DNA of 64,000 nucleotides from Heracleum sosnowskyi (lineage: Eukaryota > Streptophyta > Magnoliopsida > Apiales > Apiaceae). The stretch is from positions 49,207,190 to 49,271,189 of the forward strand of contig CM061244.1 in assembly GCA_030848705.1 (NCBI GenBank), written 5' to 3'. Shown in pieces: positions 12,301-22,518 of the stretch (positions within the stretch are counted from its first letter, which is position 1; each line of letters begins with the position of its first letter). A model generated the notes under the pieces. That model saw nothing but the letters and a program-made list of their open reading frames with translations. It ran no database searches and was not told the origin of the DNA. A program made the translations under genes and the position numbers.

Positions 12301-13044
12301 TTTCAGCTTCTTCTGTCTCTGATAGACTAACTCTGCTGCATTCCTCTTTTTCTTTGATGTAGGTGTAAGACCAACCAAGGAAGCAGTTGTAGATACCTTC
12401 TCCCAAGAATGTCCTCGAATCTGAGATGGAGAGGCTGGAGAGTCTGATATAGAGACAACTTTTGTTGTTGCATCAGGAATACTAACATCAGGATTTGATG
12501 TCTGAATATCAGTATCCTTCATTTGCACTGTCAAAGGAATATGATACCTGCTCTTTGATAATTTCCTTGTCTTTTGTGGTTTTGATAAAGGTACCACAGC
12601 TTTAGTAGCAGTATCAGCAACTTCCTTGTTCACATTCATCACAGAGGATATAGGTAAGTCATCCTCTGAATCACTTTCATCAATCAACCTTAACTTCCTT
12701 TTCACAGGAACATTCTTAACAACCTCATCAGCTTTCTTCATCAGGACCCCTTGTACACCCCCTTGTATCTTCTTTTTAGTGAGTGGTGTAGAGGAAAAAT
12801 CCTTTGAACCTGATTGCCTTCCAGACACATCAGTTCTAGCTGATTTCTTTGATTTTACAACTAAAGTCTTTTGAGAGACAGTAGAGGTGGTTGTTAACTG
12901 TTTAGACTGTTTAGGTTGCATGCTTGTGTCAGGAACAAGGTGGGTTGGTCCTTGTACCATAGCATTAGAAAGTAGTCCATAATGAGTAGGCATTTTCTGA
13001 TGTAAAGAAAAACCTAACCACATCAGGAATCAAAGCATTTCCGC
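9346..13044 (-). pseudogene. Element B ORF2, 5'-truncated and with a nonsense codon
   Basis: Matches ORF2 of element F from FLHQKMPTHYGLLSNAMVQG onward; the N-terminal domain of about 270 residues is missing because of the replacement that ends at 13044. A long open stretch runs 13023 to 9958, then TAC has become TAA at 9958-9960, then the same frame continues to 9346. Visible parts: basic patch KSKKSARTDVSGRQSGSKD, acidic runs (DDDNSDDDSDDDNENRK), coiled coil, KKGEKV at the internal purine tract (11194-11208), a strong Arg/Gly patch (RGRGSRGRRGARRSKRGSS) and a helical C-terminus. No membrane segment is evident. Confidence 0.85.
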
Positions 13045-13285
13045 ACAAAATATTTTGCCATATCAGGATAAAAAAAATATTCAATAAGATTAAAATAAAA
13101 TTTTATTTAAGAAAACAAAATTTATTTTAACAATCCTGAATAGCGTTTTGGTTTAAGAAAAATAACCAAAGTAATGGTCATAGAATTAAAACACGCTTAC
13201 CAGCAAACGAGGCAAAAATATTTATGGAAAACCGAACCGTCTCCTTGAGATTGTAGAAATGACCTGCACCCTTAATACACATTCT

Positions 13286-13294
13286 CTATAAAAG
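13286..13294 (+). promoter_or_regulatory. TATA box of the antisense acidic ORF
   Basis: CTATAAAAG about 95 bp before the ATG at 13388, followed by a CT-rich leader (CCCTCTCC, CTTCTTTG). Promoter role inferred. Confidence 0.5.
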
Positions 13295-13387
13295 AGAACT
13301 GTTAAGCATAATCATCATATATCTATTAAAACACAAACCCTCTCCAGAGAAAAACTTACGAAAACCTTTCACCTTCTTTGTTTTTCA

Positions 13388-13774
13388 ATGGCTGCCAACA
13401 ATCAAAACAACATACCTGATGAAGAAATTGATAGAATTTGGCAACAAATGGATGAGGCGCTTGCTGAGATGGAGCCACAACCAGTTCCTGACCCTCAGGA
13501 ACATGAAGCGTTTATAAACGCTATGGTTGATGTGGTGTGGCACAACTTTGTGCAAGCCAATCCTGACTGGAATCCTCTTGAGAATCTCATCTATGAAGAG
13601 GATGAAGACGATGAGGATGATGAAGAGGATGAAGAGCTCGTCCGAGAGCTTGAGAAATGTAAGAAGAGAATCCGTGATGCTTGTACGTCATGCAAGTTGG
13701 AGGCACGGAGGCGTCCCGGTGGTCACGGTGACGATCCGCCTTCAAGTGCATCAGCTCCTCTTTTTGTCTCTTAA
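13388..13774 (+). CDS. Small acidic protein, 128 aa, unknown
   Basis: An intact ORF in good start context (TTTTCAATGGCTGCC), lying antisense within element B. The N-terminal half has PDEEIDRIWQQMDEALAEME; the middle is a run of Glu/Asp (YEEDEDDEDDEEDEELV); the C-terminus is basic and has two Cys (CTSCKLEARRRPGGHG). I do not recognise it. Element E has an 86-aa acidic ORF at the corresponding place between pol and ORF2 (51706-51966), with a similar EEID...MDE stretch, so the two may be divergent copies of an accessory gene. It could also be a captured host fragment. Confidence 0.55.
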   Translation: MAANNQNNIPDEEIDRIWQQMDEALAEMEPQPVPDPQEHEAFINAMVDVVWHNFVQANPDWNPLENLIYEEDEDDEDDEEDEELVRELEKCKKRIRDACTSCKLEARRRPGGHGDDPPSSASAPLFVS

Positions 13775-14186
13775 GGATGGAACAAGAGACCTTCCAGTTC
13801 TGATGAACTGTGAAGCTGCTCAGGAGCATTCATGCTAATTTGCAGGGCACGTGTTCATGCTTATCTGTAAAGCACGAGTTCCTGAGTAGAAAATAGACTA
13901 GGAAAACAAATATGTAATTTCCATATTTCATGTGTAATGTATCTTCAAGTATTAATGAAATTTGTCTATTTTCTCAATTGTTTGCTTCCTGTACTTGCCT
14001 GCAAAATTTGTTAGTAACACTCATAGTGATATTGAGATGATAAATAATAAACTCTGATAATAATGACATTGATAATTAAGACTGAAAACTTAATCAAAGA
14101 CTAAGTAATAATCTAATTGTCCAGAGTTTACCAGGAGTGTTGATGACAAATTAGCATAGAACCTCTGGTTTTCATACCAGCTTCAA

Positions 14187-16992
14187 TCATCTGAAAATTC
14201 TTTTGACTGCAATCAGATGTGGTTCTCTAGGTTTTGCTTGAAATCTTGCACATAGACAGGTTGCAAACATGATATCTGGTCTACTGGCAGTGAGATACAA
14301 TAAAGAGCCAATCATTCCTCTGTAGTGAGTTACATCTACCTCTTCACCTTGATCAGGATCAAGTTTGGTAGCTGTAGCTATGGGAGTTGAAGCAGGAGTA
14401 CTGTCTTGCATGTTAAACCTTGTCAGTAAGTTCCTTGTGTATTTAGACTGATTAATAAAAATCCCTTCATCAGTCTGTTTAACTTGAAGACCCAGAAAGT
14501 AACTCATTTCTCCCATCATGCTCATTTGATATCTTGACTGCATAAGCTTGGAAAACTTTTCACACAGCTTATTGTTTGTTGACCCAAAAATGATATCATC
14601 AACATAAATCTGAACTAACAGCAACTCCTTACCATGATTCAAATAAAATAGAGTTTTATCAATTGCACCTCTTTTGAATCCACTTTCCAGTAAGAATTGA
14701 GCTAAGGTTTCATACCATGCTCTTGGAGCTTGCTTTAGTCCATAAAGTGCCTTATCCAGTCTGTAGACATGATCTGGATATTTAGGATCAATGAAACCAG
14801 GAGGTTGTTCAACATAAACTTCTTCCTCCAGTTCACCATTTAAGAAAGCACTTTTAACATCCATCTGGAAAACCTTGAATTTCTTATGTGCTGCATAAGC
14901 AAGAAATATCCTGATGGCTTCTAGTCTTGCAACAGGAGCAAAAGTTTCATCATAGTCAATTCCCTCTTGTTGGGAATATCCCTTTGCAACTAGCCTTGCT
15001 TTATTTCTGATAATGACTCCATCAGAATCAGTCTTGTTCTTGAAAATCCACTTTGTACCAACAATTGATCTATTCTTTGGTCTTGGTACCAGTTTCCAGA
15101 CTTCATTCCTTTCAAATTCATTCAGTTCTTCTTGCATTGCAGTAACCCAATCAGCATCTTTAAGTGCATCTTCAACTTTCTTAGGCTCCTCCTTGGATAG
15201 AAAGTTATTATATAAACATTCATTCTGAGTTGCACTTCTTGTTTGAACACCTGCATCAGGATCTCCAATTATCAAATCAGGAGTATGTTCTTTAGTCCAT
15301 TTCCTTGCTGGTGTCAAATTGTTTCTTGAAATAGATGCTCCCCCTGGATTGGTGTTATCTTGATTGAAAGAATTTGATTGATTTGAAGCTCTCCCTGAAT
15401 TATTGCTATGCCCTCCTGATGTGTTATCAGGATCTTCACTTGAATCAGTATCTGAAGAATTCTGTCCTGATGATTGAGTTGACTCTGAACTTGTAGTAGA
15501 ATGCCGTTGCTCCCCCTCAACATTAGCACTACTAGTTGTATCACTATTGTTTGTATCATCAGTATTAGCACCATCAGTATCTGGTGTGTCATCAGGATTT
15601 GGTGACCCATCAGGATCTGATGTATTGACAGGATCTGATTCACTTTCTTCAGGTTCCTTGGAAGCTTCATTTTCAAATAACAATTTATCATGCGAGTCTT
15701 CAATGATTCCAGTTATCTTCTTGTCATCAAAAGATACATGTATTGACTCCATGACAGTTCTTGTTCTCAAATTAAAAACTCTGAAGGCTCTGGATGTAGG
15801 ATAACCTATGAATATTCCTTCATCAGCCTTTGTTTCAAATTTCCCTAGCTGTTCAGGATGAGTTCTGAGAACAAAACATTTACAGCCAAACACATGCAAA
15901 TGCTTCAGACTTGGTTTCTTTTCTTTGAGAGACTGATAAGGAGTAACACCATGCCTGTTTATCAATGTGAGATTTTGTGTATAGCATGCTGTGTTGACTG
16001 CTTCTGCCCAGAAATATGTAGGTAATTTAGCTTCTTCCAACATAGTTCTGCCAGCTTCAATAAGAGTTCTATTCTTCCTTTCTACTACTCCATTTTGCTG
16101 AGGTGTGCCAGGAGCAGAGAATTGTTGAATGATTCCTTTGTATTTGCAGAACTCTTCCATCTTTGAATTCTTAAATTCAGTACCATTATCACTTCTCAGA
16201 ATCTTGACTTTGTACTTTGTGGTTGTCTCAATCATCCTCACATGATCCAACAGAACTTCAGGAGTTTCATCTTTTCTATGCAGAAAATACACCCAGGTGA
16301 ATCTAGAATATTCATCAACAATTACAAGAGTGTACCTTTTCTTACTGATGGACATGATGTTGACTGGACCAAACAGATCAAGATGTAGCATGTGATATGG
16401 TTCTTCAATAGAGGATTCTGATTTACTCTGGAATGATGTCCTTCTTTGTTTTGCTTTTTGGCATGCATCACAGAGTCCATCAGGTGTATATAAGACATTA
16501 GGTAATCCTCTTACTAACTCTTTCTTAACCAACTCATTGATGTTGCTGAAGTTGAGATGAGAAAGCTTCTTGTGCCAATTCCAACTTTCATCTACTTAAG
16601 CTTTACTGATGAAACATGTAGGGGAGCCATCAGTATCTGAGAGAATGTTGGCTTCATATATGTTACCATGCCTGTAGCCAGTTAGTGCTATCTTCCCTGT
16701 TGCTTTACTGACTACTTCACAATGTGTGGAATAGAAATTGACATGATAACCTCTGTCAGTGATTTGACTAATACTCAACAAGTTGTGTTTTAGTCCCTTC
16801 ACTAGAGCTACTTTCTCAATGATGACATTTCCAATGATTATATTGCCATATCCCAAGGTTTGTCCAATGTTGCCATCTCCATAAGACACAGTTGGGCCAG
16901 CTTTTTCCTCATATTCTGATAACAGGGCTTTGTTTCCAGTCATGTGCACAGAACATCCACTATCCATGACTAACACATTTTTCTTTTTACCC
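14187..16992 (-). pseudogene. Element B pol, nonsense codon and missing C-terminus
   Basis: Reads right to left from the spliced gag-pol junction: protease (VMDSGCSVHMTGN), GAG-pre-integrase, integrase core (HLDLFGPVNIMSISKKRY, RSDNGTEFKNS, PQQNGVVERKN), Asp/Ser-rich linker holding many copies of the family motif, RT (ARLVAKGYSQQEGIDYDETF, YVDDIIFGS) and the beginning of the RNase H region, ending at VKRIFR where foreign sequence takes over. A Ser codon (TCA in F) has become TAA at about 16594-16596 in KASVDESW. RNase H is almost wholly absent, so it is inactive even without the nonsense codon. Confidence 0.9.
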
Positions 16993-16993
16993 T
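16992..16993 (-). other. Splice scar between gag and pol in element B
   Basis: Sense GATGATAAG|GGTAAAAAG. Element F has the same two flanks separated by 1,164 bp that begin GTACTAAA and end GATGCAG (34687-35850). The join in B is base-exact for a GT-AG intron and leaves Gag and Pol in one frame (PDDK|GKKKN). Confidence 0.9.
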
Positions 16994-18162
16994 TATCATC
17001 AGGAGCAGCAGTTACATCAGCATTGGCCATTAACGCATAGTTGACTACCTCAGTATCAGATTCTGAGGAAGAGTCCATCCAATCCTTGCTTGATGTGATG
17101 AGTGCCTTTGTCTTGTTGCATTCAGAAGCAAAGTGACCCATACCATTACACTTGTAGCATCTAACCTTTGACTTGTCAAATTTGCTACCCTTGCTGTCCT
17201 TTTTGATATACTTGTCTTTGTCTGCTTTGAAGGTCTTTTTCTGAAAGTTGCCTTGTCTTCTATTCTTCCTGAACTTCATCCTTCTGAAGTTTCTGACAAT
17301 CATAGCAACCATCTCTTCCATGTCTGAATCAGAAGATTCATCACCAGTATTGGCATCAGGATTGCCATCAGTATCTGATGAAGAGTCGTCAGGATCTGAC
17401 TCAGCTACTCTTGCTTTCCTTCTAGAGACCTCCATAGCTTTCCCTTTTGATTTTGCTTCTACATTCAAAGCAATTGACTTTGCCTTGCTGCTTTTCTTGT
17501 TCTTCCTCTGTTGAACTTCAAGATCATGAGTTCTTAGCATCCCATAGATCTCATCAAGAGACACAATGTTCAGATCATACTGGTGTCTAATGATTGAGGT
17601 CTGAGTATCCCATTCTTCAGGTAAAGCTCTAAGAAATTTGGTGTTTGAATCTTCAGTTTCATATACTTTGTCAACTAAGGATAAGCTGTTCAATAGTGTC
17701 AGGAATCTGTCATATAGATCAGTCAGGCTCTCTTCAGGTCTTGCATCGAATTGTTCATATTCTTGAATCAAAAGAGCCCTTCTGTTTTTCTTGACAGATG
17801 CAGATCCTTGGCACTGAGTTTCCAAAGTATCCCAGATTTCTTTTGAAGATTTGCATGCAATCACTCTGTTTGACATGACAGCATCAAGGCTATTATGCAA
17901 GATATTCTTTATCTTTGGTTCCCTGAGTACATGAGCTTTTTCTTCTGGAGTCCATTCAGCTTTAGCTTTTGACCACATAATGTTCTGGTACTGTATCTGT
18001 TCGTTCTACGAACTTTGTTGGTATATATGGTCCATCACGAATCCTGTCCAAGTAGTCAGGATCCATAGCCTCCAGGTACATCAGCATCTTTACCCTCCAT
18101 GTGGGATATTCTGATATCTTCAAGATGGGAATCTTCATGCTTTCATACTTGGTTGTCGACAT
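16993..18162 (-). pseudogene. Element B gag, short form fused to pol, frameshifted
   Basis: Same start as F gag (MSTTKYESMKIPILKISEYP). One extra T near 17966-17970 (CTTTTGACC against CTTTGACC in F) shifts the frame after about 65 codons; the rest is open from 17978 leftward. It has UBN2-type Gag sequence, one CCHC knuckle (CYKCNGMGHFASEC), and then runs straight into protease with no gag stop because the intron is absent. The coiled coil and later zinc knuckles of F Gag are missing as a result. Confidence 0.88.
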
Positions 18163-18198
18163 CTTTAGATCGTATCTGATTCAGAATTAAATCAGTTT

Positions 18199-18212
18199 GC
18201 TCTGATACCAAT
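18199..18212 (-). other. Element B primer binding site
   Basis: Sense ATTGGTATCAGAGC directly after the 5' LTR. TGGTATCAGAGC is complementary to the 3' end of plant initiator tRNA-Met. Confidence 0.93.
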
Positions 18213-18815
18213 TGTTGCCCAGTAAATAACAATTGTAGAAGGGGGGTTGAATACAATTGTATAAGATTCTCGACTTTATATAACACAAATATGAAAGATC
18301 AATAATAATAACAATAACAGCTTTATTAACTTTGATATAAAACTGTTACAAACTCTCTTAAGAAATTCTGATGTTCTTAAGAGCTGCTAGCTTACAAAAA
18401 CTCTCTCAAGAAATTCTGTTCTTAAGAGCTTCTCTCCGATTATGTTCTCTCTTTCTAATCAGTACATAAATCGAAACCAAAACTGTGTTTATATAGTGCA
18501 CACAGCTTCTCTATCAATAACAAGATAAGTCCTAATCATAATAAAGATAGAAACATATCTTTAATCGATAGCTGCATTCTACAAACCAGGAACAAACTTC
18601 CATGTTTATCTAGACTCCAAATATAACTCGAAGTAGGAATCCTGATCAGCTTCAAGTCCTGATGATCAAACCTGATCATAGTCTGAGTAGGAATCCTGAT
18701 GATCAATAAGATACTGACGCTTGATCAAATACTGATGACCATGCAATACTGATGACGTCAGTAATCCTGATCAGTTGAGTCTAGCTTCTGACGATCATTG
18801 AATTCTGATCTAACA
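18213..18815 (-). repeat. Element B 5' LTR
   Basis: 603 bp, matching 8634-9236 at all places compared, including B-specific variants shared by both copies (CTCTTTCTAATCAG, GACGTCAGTAATCC) that differ from element F. Sense TATA box at about 18488-18496; hairpin at 18229-18260. Confidence 0.95.
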
Positions 18816-18820
18816 TGCTC
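18816..18820. repeat. Target-site duplication of element B, right copy
   Basis: TGCTC, matching 8629-8633. Confidence 0.95.
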
Positions 18821-18944
18821 AGTCTAGAGGAGCACTCTCTATGTAACTATCTCTACTCTTCAGTTTTTCATTTATGTAGCTTAATGCAATTTTTACTGTT
18901 ACTGTTTATTTGTTAGAAGTGGTTTTTTTTATCATCAAGACTCT
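18816..18944 (+). mobile_element. Element A 3' UTR fragment between B and C
   Basis: TGCTCAGTCTAGAGGAGCAC onward matches the 3' UTR of element C at about 42844-42990 (TTGCTCAGTCTAGAGGAGCA, then ATCATCAAG-CTCT). It stops at ATCATCAAGACTCT, where C begins. The rest of A's 3' end (PPT and LTR) must lie beyond C, outside the window. Confidence 0.8.
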
Positions 18945-19644
18945 TGTTAGGAATATGTTGTTCTTGATGATAAACATAAAACACTTAGTAGAATTTGTGT
19001 AAAGTCACTTTGTAGCTGTCAACGAAATGACATGCTTTGCAGCATTCCGTTGACAGGAAGCTCATCAACGAAATGAGTGTTGTAGCAATTGCATTGTACA
19101 ATACTTCTCAAATGATAGGCATTCTGTTATATGTATTAGATAGGTTCTCTAAGTCATGTTGACTAAGTACTAGATAGGCAAAATAGGTTGGTTAATTGTA
19201 AATATATTATGCCTTGTAATTTTGCCTAAGTGAAGACATGTCAACGGTATGAAGATTACTCTGTCAACGGTATGGAGTTTACTCATCAACGAAACGAGGG
19301 AAACACCATCAACGGAATGAAGAATAAAGCTATCAACGAAACACATCTCCCTGCTATCAACGAATCATTATTGCTTTTCTGAATGGTTGACAAAGTGATA
19401 GTGACAGTTTACTGAACAGATCTAAAGGTGATGTGGAAGTGTACTTTGCATTGGAAACCATTAAAATGGACATGGGGAATAAGGAAACATCCCAGTTTCC
19501 AATTGGGTCTTGGGAGTGATCATAATAAGCATGAAGACAAAAGCAAGGATCTCCAAGGACCACTGGACAAAGGGATGAAAAGCAAACTATTGGCGGTTAC
19601 TCATTGTACTTTTAGTGTAGCCAAAAATAGGGTTGTAAACTTGG

Positions 19645-19655
19645 GGATATATAAC
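19645..19655 (+). promoter_or_regulatory. Element C LTR TATA box
   Basis: GATATATAACC, about 310 bp before the LTR end; the likely core promoter for the genomic RNA. Confidence 0.55.
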
Positions 19656-19902
19656 CAAGTGTAGCAGTTACTTTAATAATAGAGAAGAAAAACAAATAGT
19701 TTGTATTAGCTATCCTTGAGAGCATTCTTCTCTACAACCTTGTAACTGAGCAGCTGTGTACTTTTGTATCACAGATTATTTCCGCAATAAAAATCACTTC
19801 AGTTGGATCATCAAACAATCCAACTGAAAGTATTTATGTGCTTGTGATTTTTACTTTAAGTTCAGTTTTATTTGTAAGTTGTTTTAAGTTTAAGAAATAT
19901 CA

Positions 19903-19940
19903 AGAATTGTATTCAACCCCCCCCCCCCTTCTACAATTCT
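19903..19940 (+). other. C-loop hairpin near LTR 3' end (C type)
   Basis: AGAATTGTA, loop TTCAA-C12-TTC, TACAATTCT: nine base pairs. It is 22 nt before the LTR end. The stem sequence differs from the B/F and E hairpins by paired changes. Confidence 0.7.
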
Positions 19941-19962
19941 GTTAGGTCATTTGGGATTAACA

Positions 19963-19976
19963 ATTGGTATCAGAGC
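19963..19976 (+). other. Element C primer binding site
   Basis: ATTGGTATCAGAGC directly after the LTR; complementary to initiator tRNA-Met. Confidence 0.93.
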
Positions 19977-20026
19977 AAGCTTCTAACATACAAGAAGTTT
20001 AAAGATCAAGACCAAAAACAGAATCC

Positions 20027-22498
20027 ATGGTGAAGAAGGATGCAGGTGTGAAGATACCAGTTCTTGATAAGGACAATTACTTTCACTGGAAAGTAAAGAT
20101 GCATTTACATCTCATGTCTATGGATGAGAGGTATGTAGACTGCATTGAGAAAGGTCCACACGTTCCCATGAAGCTTGATTCTAGAGTTGGACTGCCAGAT
20201 GATGCTCCTGATGTAGAGATTCCAAAACCTGTCTCAGAATGGACTGTTGAAGATGTTGCAGAAGTCCATAAAGACAAAAGAACCATGAACATTCTGTTTA
20301 ATGGTTTGGAGCAAGAGATGTTTGACAATGTCATAAACTGTACAACCTCCAAAGAAGTATGGGACACTGTTAGAACTCTCTGTGAAGGAACTGAGCAAGT
20401 CAGGGAAAATAAAATGCAACTCCTTATACAACAATATGAGCATTTTCATTTTAAAGCTGGTGAAACCCTAAATGACACGTTTAGTAGGTTTCAGAAGCTT
20501 TTGAATGGATTAAAGCTGTATGGGAGGATCTATCAAACCAAGGATTCAAACCTTAAATTTCTTAGAGCTCTTCCAAAAGAATGGAAGCCTATGACTGTTT
20601 CTCTCAGAAACACTCAAGAGTACAAAGACTACACTCTTGAAAGGCTTTATGGAACCTTGAAGACATATGAGTTGGAAATGGAGCAAGATGAAGAAATTGA
20701 AAAGGTACAGAAGAAGGATGGATCTATTGCATTGATTGCATCTGTGAACCAACTGGAAGATGACACTGAAGAAGCTGCAAAGGCAACAACTAGTCGAGCT
20801 AGTTGTAGAAGTGATGTTAGCAAGGGTAAAGGCAAGATGACAGAAGAAGAAGAACCAGAACCAGCCAACTTGGATGACTTAGATGAGATTGATGAACACA
20901 TTGCTTTTCTGTCAAGAAAATTCTCTAAGTTCAAGTTCAAGAGAAACTCAGAAGTAAGGCCACCAAGGAGAGACTTTCAACCTAACAAAAGTAACTGGAT
21001 TGAAAAGTCTAAATCTAAATGTTTCAATTGTGGAATGCTTGGTCACTTTGCTGGAGACTGCAGAAAGCCCAAGATTGAGAAGGGCAACAGGAAATTTGAG
21101 CCTGTTGATTATAAAAAGAAATACTTTGAACTTCTCAAGCAAAAAGAAAAGGCTTTCATGTCTCAGGAGTATGATTGGGCTGGTAATGGTGAAGATTCTG
21201 ATGATGATGTTGAATATGTCAACCTGGCTCTTATGGCTAACAATCATGAGCAGGAAGCAAGCTCCTCAAGCAACCAGGTAACAATTACTAATCTTTCTGA
21301 GCTTTCTAAAGAGGAATGCGATAGTGCAGTAAATGAAATGTCTACTGTATTATATAATTTACGTGTTACTCTTAAATCACTTACCAAAGAGAATTCAAGA
21401 ATAAAAGAGACTAATTTGCTCTTAAGTGATAGGAATGCAATGTTAGAAGCACAGCTCATTGAATTTGAGAAAATGAGATGTGTTAGTAGGGATGCTAAGA
21501 AGGAACTTGAGAACGTGTTACAAAGGGAAGAAATTATTAAGACACAACTTGAAATAGAACAAAGTGTGATTGCTAAATGGAAAGATGCCAGGAATGTTGC
21601 TACCAACATCATTAATGTTCAAGGTATGGAATCTTTCTGTGAACAATCATGGAAAAAGAACAAAGAGAAACTAGGGTATGTTTGTGAAACCTTAGAATCA
21701 GAAACAGAGTCAACAAACAACAATGATCATTTGTTGAAGGTTGATATGTCAACGGAATGCAATGTTTCGTTGACAGATGAACCATCAACCGATCAGGGTG
21801 TTTCGTTGACAGAGAAAAGAAAAGATGAACTCACTAGACTTAATAGTAAGTATGGTCCTGTCACCAAGAACTTTGTTCAAGGTGAGTCTAGTAAATCAAA
21901 GAAAGTTGAGAAGCCTGTTGAGAGAGCTAATGTAGGTCACTTGTCCAACAAGCAATTGAAAGATAAGTTAGAGAATGTTCAAGTTGAGGCTAAGGGAAAT
22001 AAAAAGAATAACAGGAATGGCAAAGTAGGAATTAACAAACACAACAATTACACACCTGATAAATATGCTCCTAGAAAGACATGTGTTAATTGTGGAAGTG
22101 TTAGTCATTTATCTACTAACTGCAAATCTGTTAAGAAGACTGTTAAAGTGAAAATTCCCAAGCCTGCAATGAATAGTTCTATGCCTACAATGCCTGTTAT
22201 GCCTAACATGTTTGCTCCATATGCACAATTTCAAAATCCATATTCCAGCATGCCATTTGTGTCTAATCCATACATGAATATGTTTAATGTGCCACAAATG
22301 CCATGGAATATGAATAACATGTTTATTCCTCCAACTATGCATGCTGTGAATGAAAATGTGAGCAACCCTCAGAAATCAACACCAAGGGTAAAGATTGATT
22401 TAAATCAACCTGAGCCCAAGGTGAAAAATAATGTAAAAGGGAAAGCAAAGGCTAACAAAACAGGACCCAAGGAAACTTGGGTACCAAAATCAACTTGA
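20027..22498 (+). CDS. gag: Element C Gag, long form, 823 aa
   Basis: Nucleocapsid/capsid protein of a copia element, expected to form cytoplasmic particles around element RNA. The start is the first ATG after the PBS (ATGGTGAAGAAG). The N-terminus (VLDKDNYFHWKVKM) and the UBN2-type core to about residue 230 (LKFLRALPKEW) are typical. The first CCHC knuckle CFNCGMLGHFAGDC is at about residues 331-344. Residues 1-417 are exon 1; the remainder is read only from unspliced RNA and holds a coiled coil (about 440-530), a cluster of the family motif (NVSLTDE, GVSLTEK at 21750-21812), a second knuckle CVNCGSVSHLSTNC (about 686-699), a Met/Pro/Asn-rich stretch and the end ETWVPKST. That WVP ending recurs in Gag of F and E. 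Confidence 0.9.
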   Translation: MVKKDAGVKIPVLDKDNYFHWKVKMHLHLMSMDERYVDCIEKGPHVPMKLDSRVGLPDDAPDVEIPKPVSEWTVEDVAEVHKDKRTMNILFNGLEQEMFDNVINCTTSKEVWDTVRTLCEGTEQVRENKMQLLIQQYEHFHFKAGETLNDTFSRFQKLLNGLKLYGRIYQTKDSNLKFLRALPKEWKPMTVSLRNTQEYKDYTLERLYGTLKTYELEMEQDEEIEKVQKKDGSIALIASVNQLEDDTEEAAKATTSRASCRSDVSKGKGKMTEEEEPEPANLDDLDEIDEHIAFLSRKFSKFKFKRNSEVRPPRRDFQPNKSNWIEKSKSKCFNCGMLGHFAGDCRKPKIEKGNRKFEPVDYKKKYFELLKQKEKAFMSQEYDWAGNGEDSDDDVEYVNLALMANNHEQEASSSSNQVTITNLSELSKEECDSAVNEMSTVLYNLRVTLKSLTKENSRIKETNLLLSDRNAMLEAQLIEFEKMRCVSRDAKKELENVLQREEIIKTQLEIEQSVIAKWKDARNVATNIINVQGMESFCEQSWKKNKEKLGYVCETLESETESTNNNDHLLKVDMSTECNVSLTDEPSTDQGVSLTEKRKDELTRLNSKYGPVTKNFVQGESSKSKKVEKPVERANVGHLSNKQLKDKLENVQVEAKGNKKNNRNGKVGINKHNNYTPDKYAPRKTCVNCGSVSHLSTNCKSVKKTVKVKIPKPAMNSSMPTMPVMPNMFAPYAQFQNPYSSMPFVSNPYMNMFNVPQMPWNMNNMFIPPTMHAVNENVSNPQKSTPRVKIDLNQPEPKVKNNVKGKAKANKTGPKETWVPKST

Positions 22499-22518
22499 TT
22501 TGATTTTATTGTGTGCAG
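21278..22518 (+). other. Optional GT-AG intron spanning gag C-terminus and gag stop (C)
   Basis: Donor CAACCAG|GTAACA, acceptor TTTTATTGTGTGCAG|GGAGAC, length 1,241 bp. Both boundaries fall between codons, so removal joins residue 417 of Gag (SSSSNQ) to Pol (GDKRNLW) in frame and deletes the gag stop. The same junction is present as spliced DNA in element A (870|871). Splicing in C itself is inferred. Confidence 0.75.

Larger units (their letters stand above)
13045..14190 (+). other. Replacement segment inside element B, antisense to the element
   Basis: Element F is colinear with B on both sides, but here the pol end, spacer and ORF2 start of F (about 30085-31890) are replaced. The left join is in AAAGCATTTCC (13044), the right join just after the sense sequence TTTTCAGAT (14187-14190). 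The segment reads as a compact transcription unit on the plus strand: TATA box 13286-13294, leader, ATG 13388, ORF to 13774, then an AT-rich tail. TCCTGA/TCAGGA words occur in it too, which hints at an origin from a related element rather than a host gene. Confidence 0.7.
8634..18815 (-). mobile_element. Element B, Ty1/copia retrotransposon, defective, 10.18 kb
   Basis: Bounded by two 603-bp LTRs and a 5-bp TSD. PBS and PPT show it reads on the minus strand. It is the same family as element F and nearly identical over shared parts, but it lacks the gag-pol intron, carries a gag frameshift, a pol nonsense codon and an ORF2 nonsense codon, and has about 1.8 kb (pol C-terminus, spacer and ORF2 N-terminus) replaced by 1.15 kb of other sequence (13045-14190). 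The LTRs look identical where I compared them, so insertion is recent despite the defects. It must have been moved by proteins from another copy. Confidence 0.95.
18945..19962 (+). repeat. Element C 5' LTR
   Basis: 1,018 bp, starts TGTTAGGAATATG, ends GGGATTAACA, followed directly by the PBS. Nine CAACG/CGTTG motif copies lie at 19019-19365 (for example CAACGAAATG, CCGTTGACAG). TATA box GATATATAACC at about 19645-19655. Hairpin with a C12 loop at 19903-19940. Confidence 0.93.

Noticed and set aside
18945..19962. One LTR shared by A (as 3' LTR) and C (as 5' LTR)
   Set aside because: A's 3' UTR stops before any PPT, and the LTR carries C's motif (CAACGAAA), not A's (ATCCGT). Insertion of C into A explains it better, although a small PPT deletion at a TTG microhomology cannot be fully excluded.
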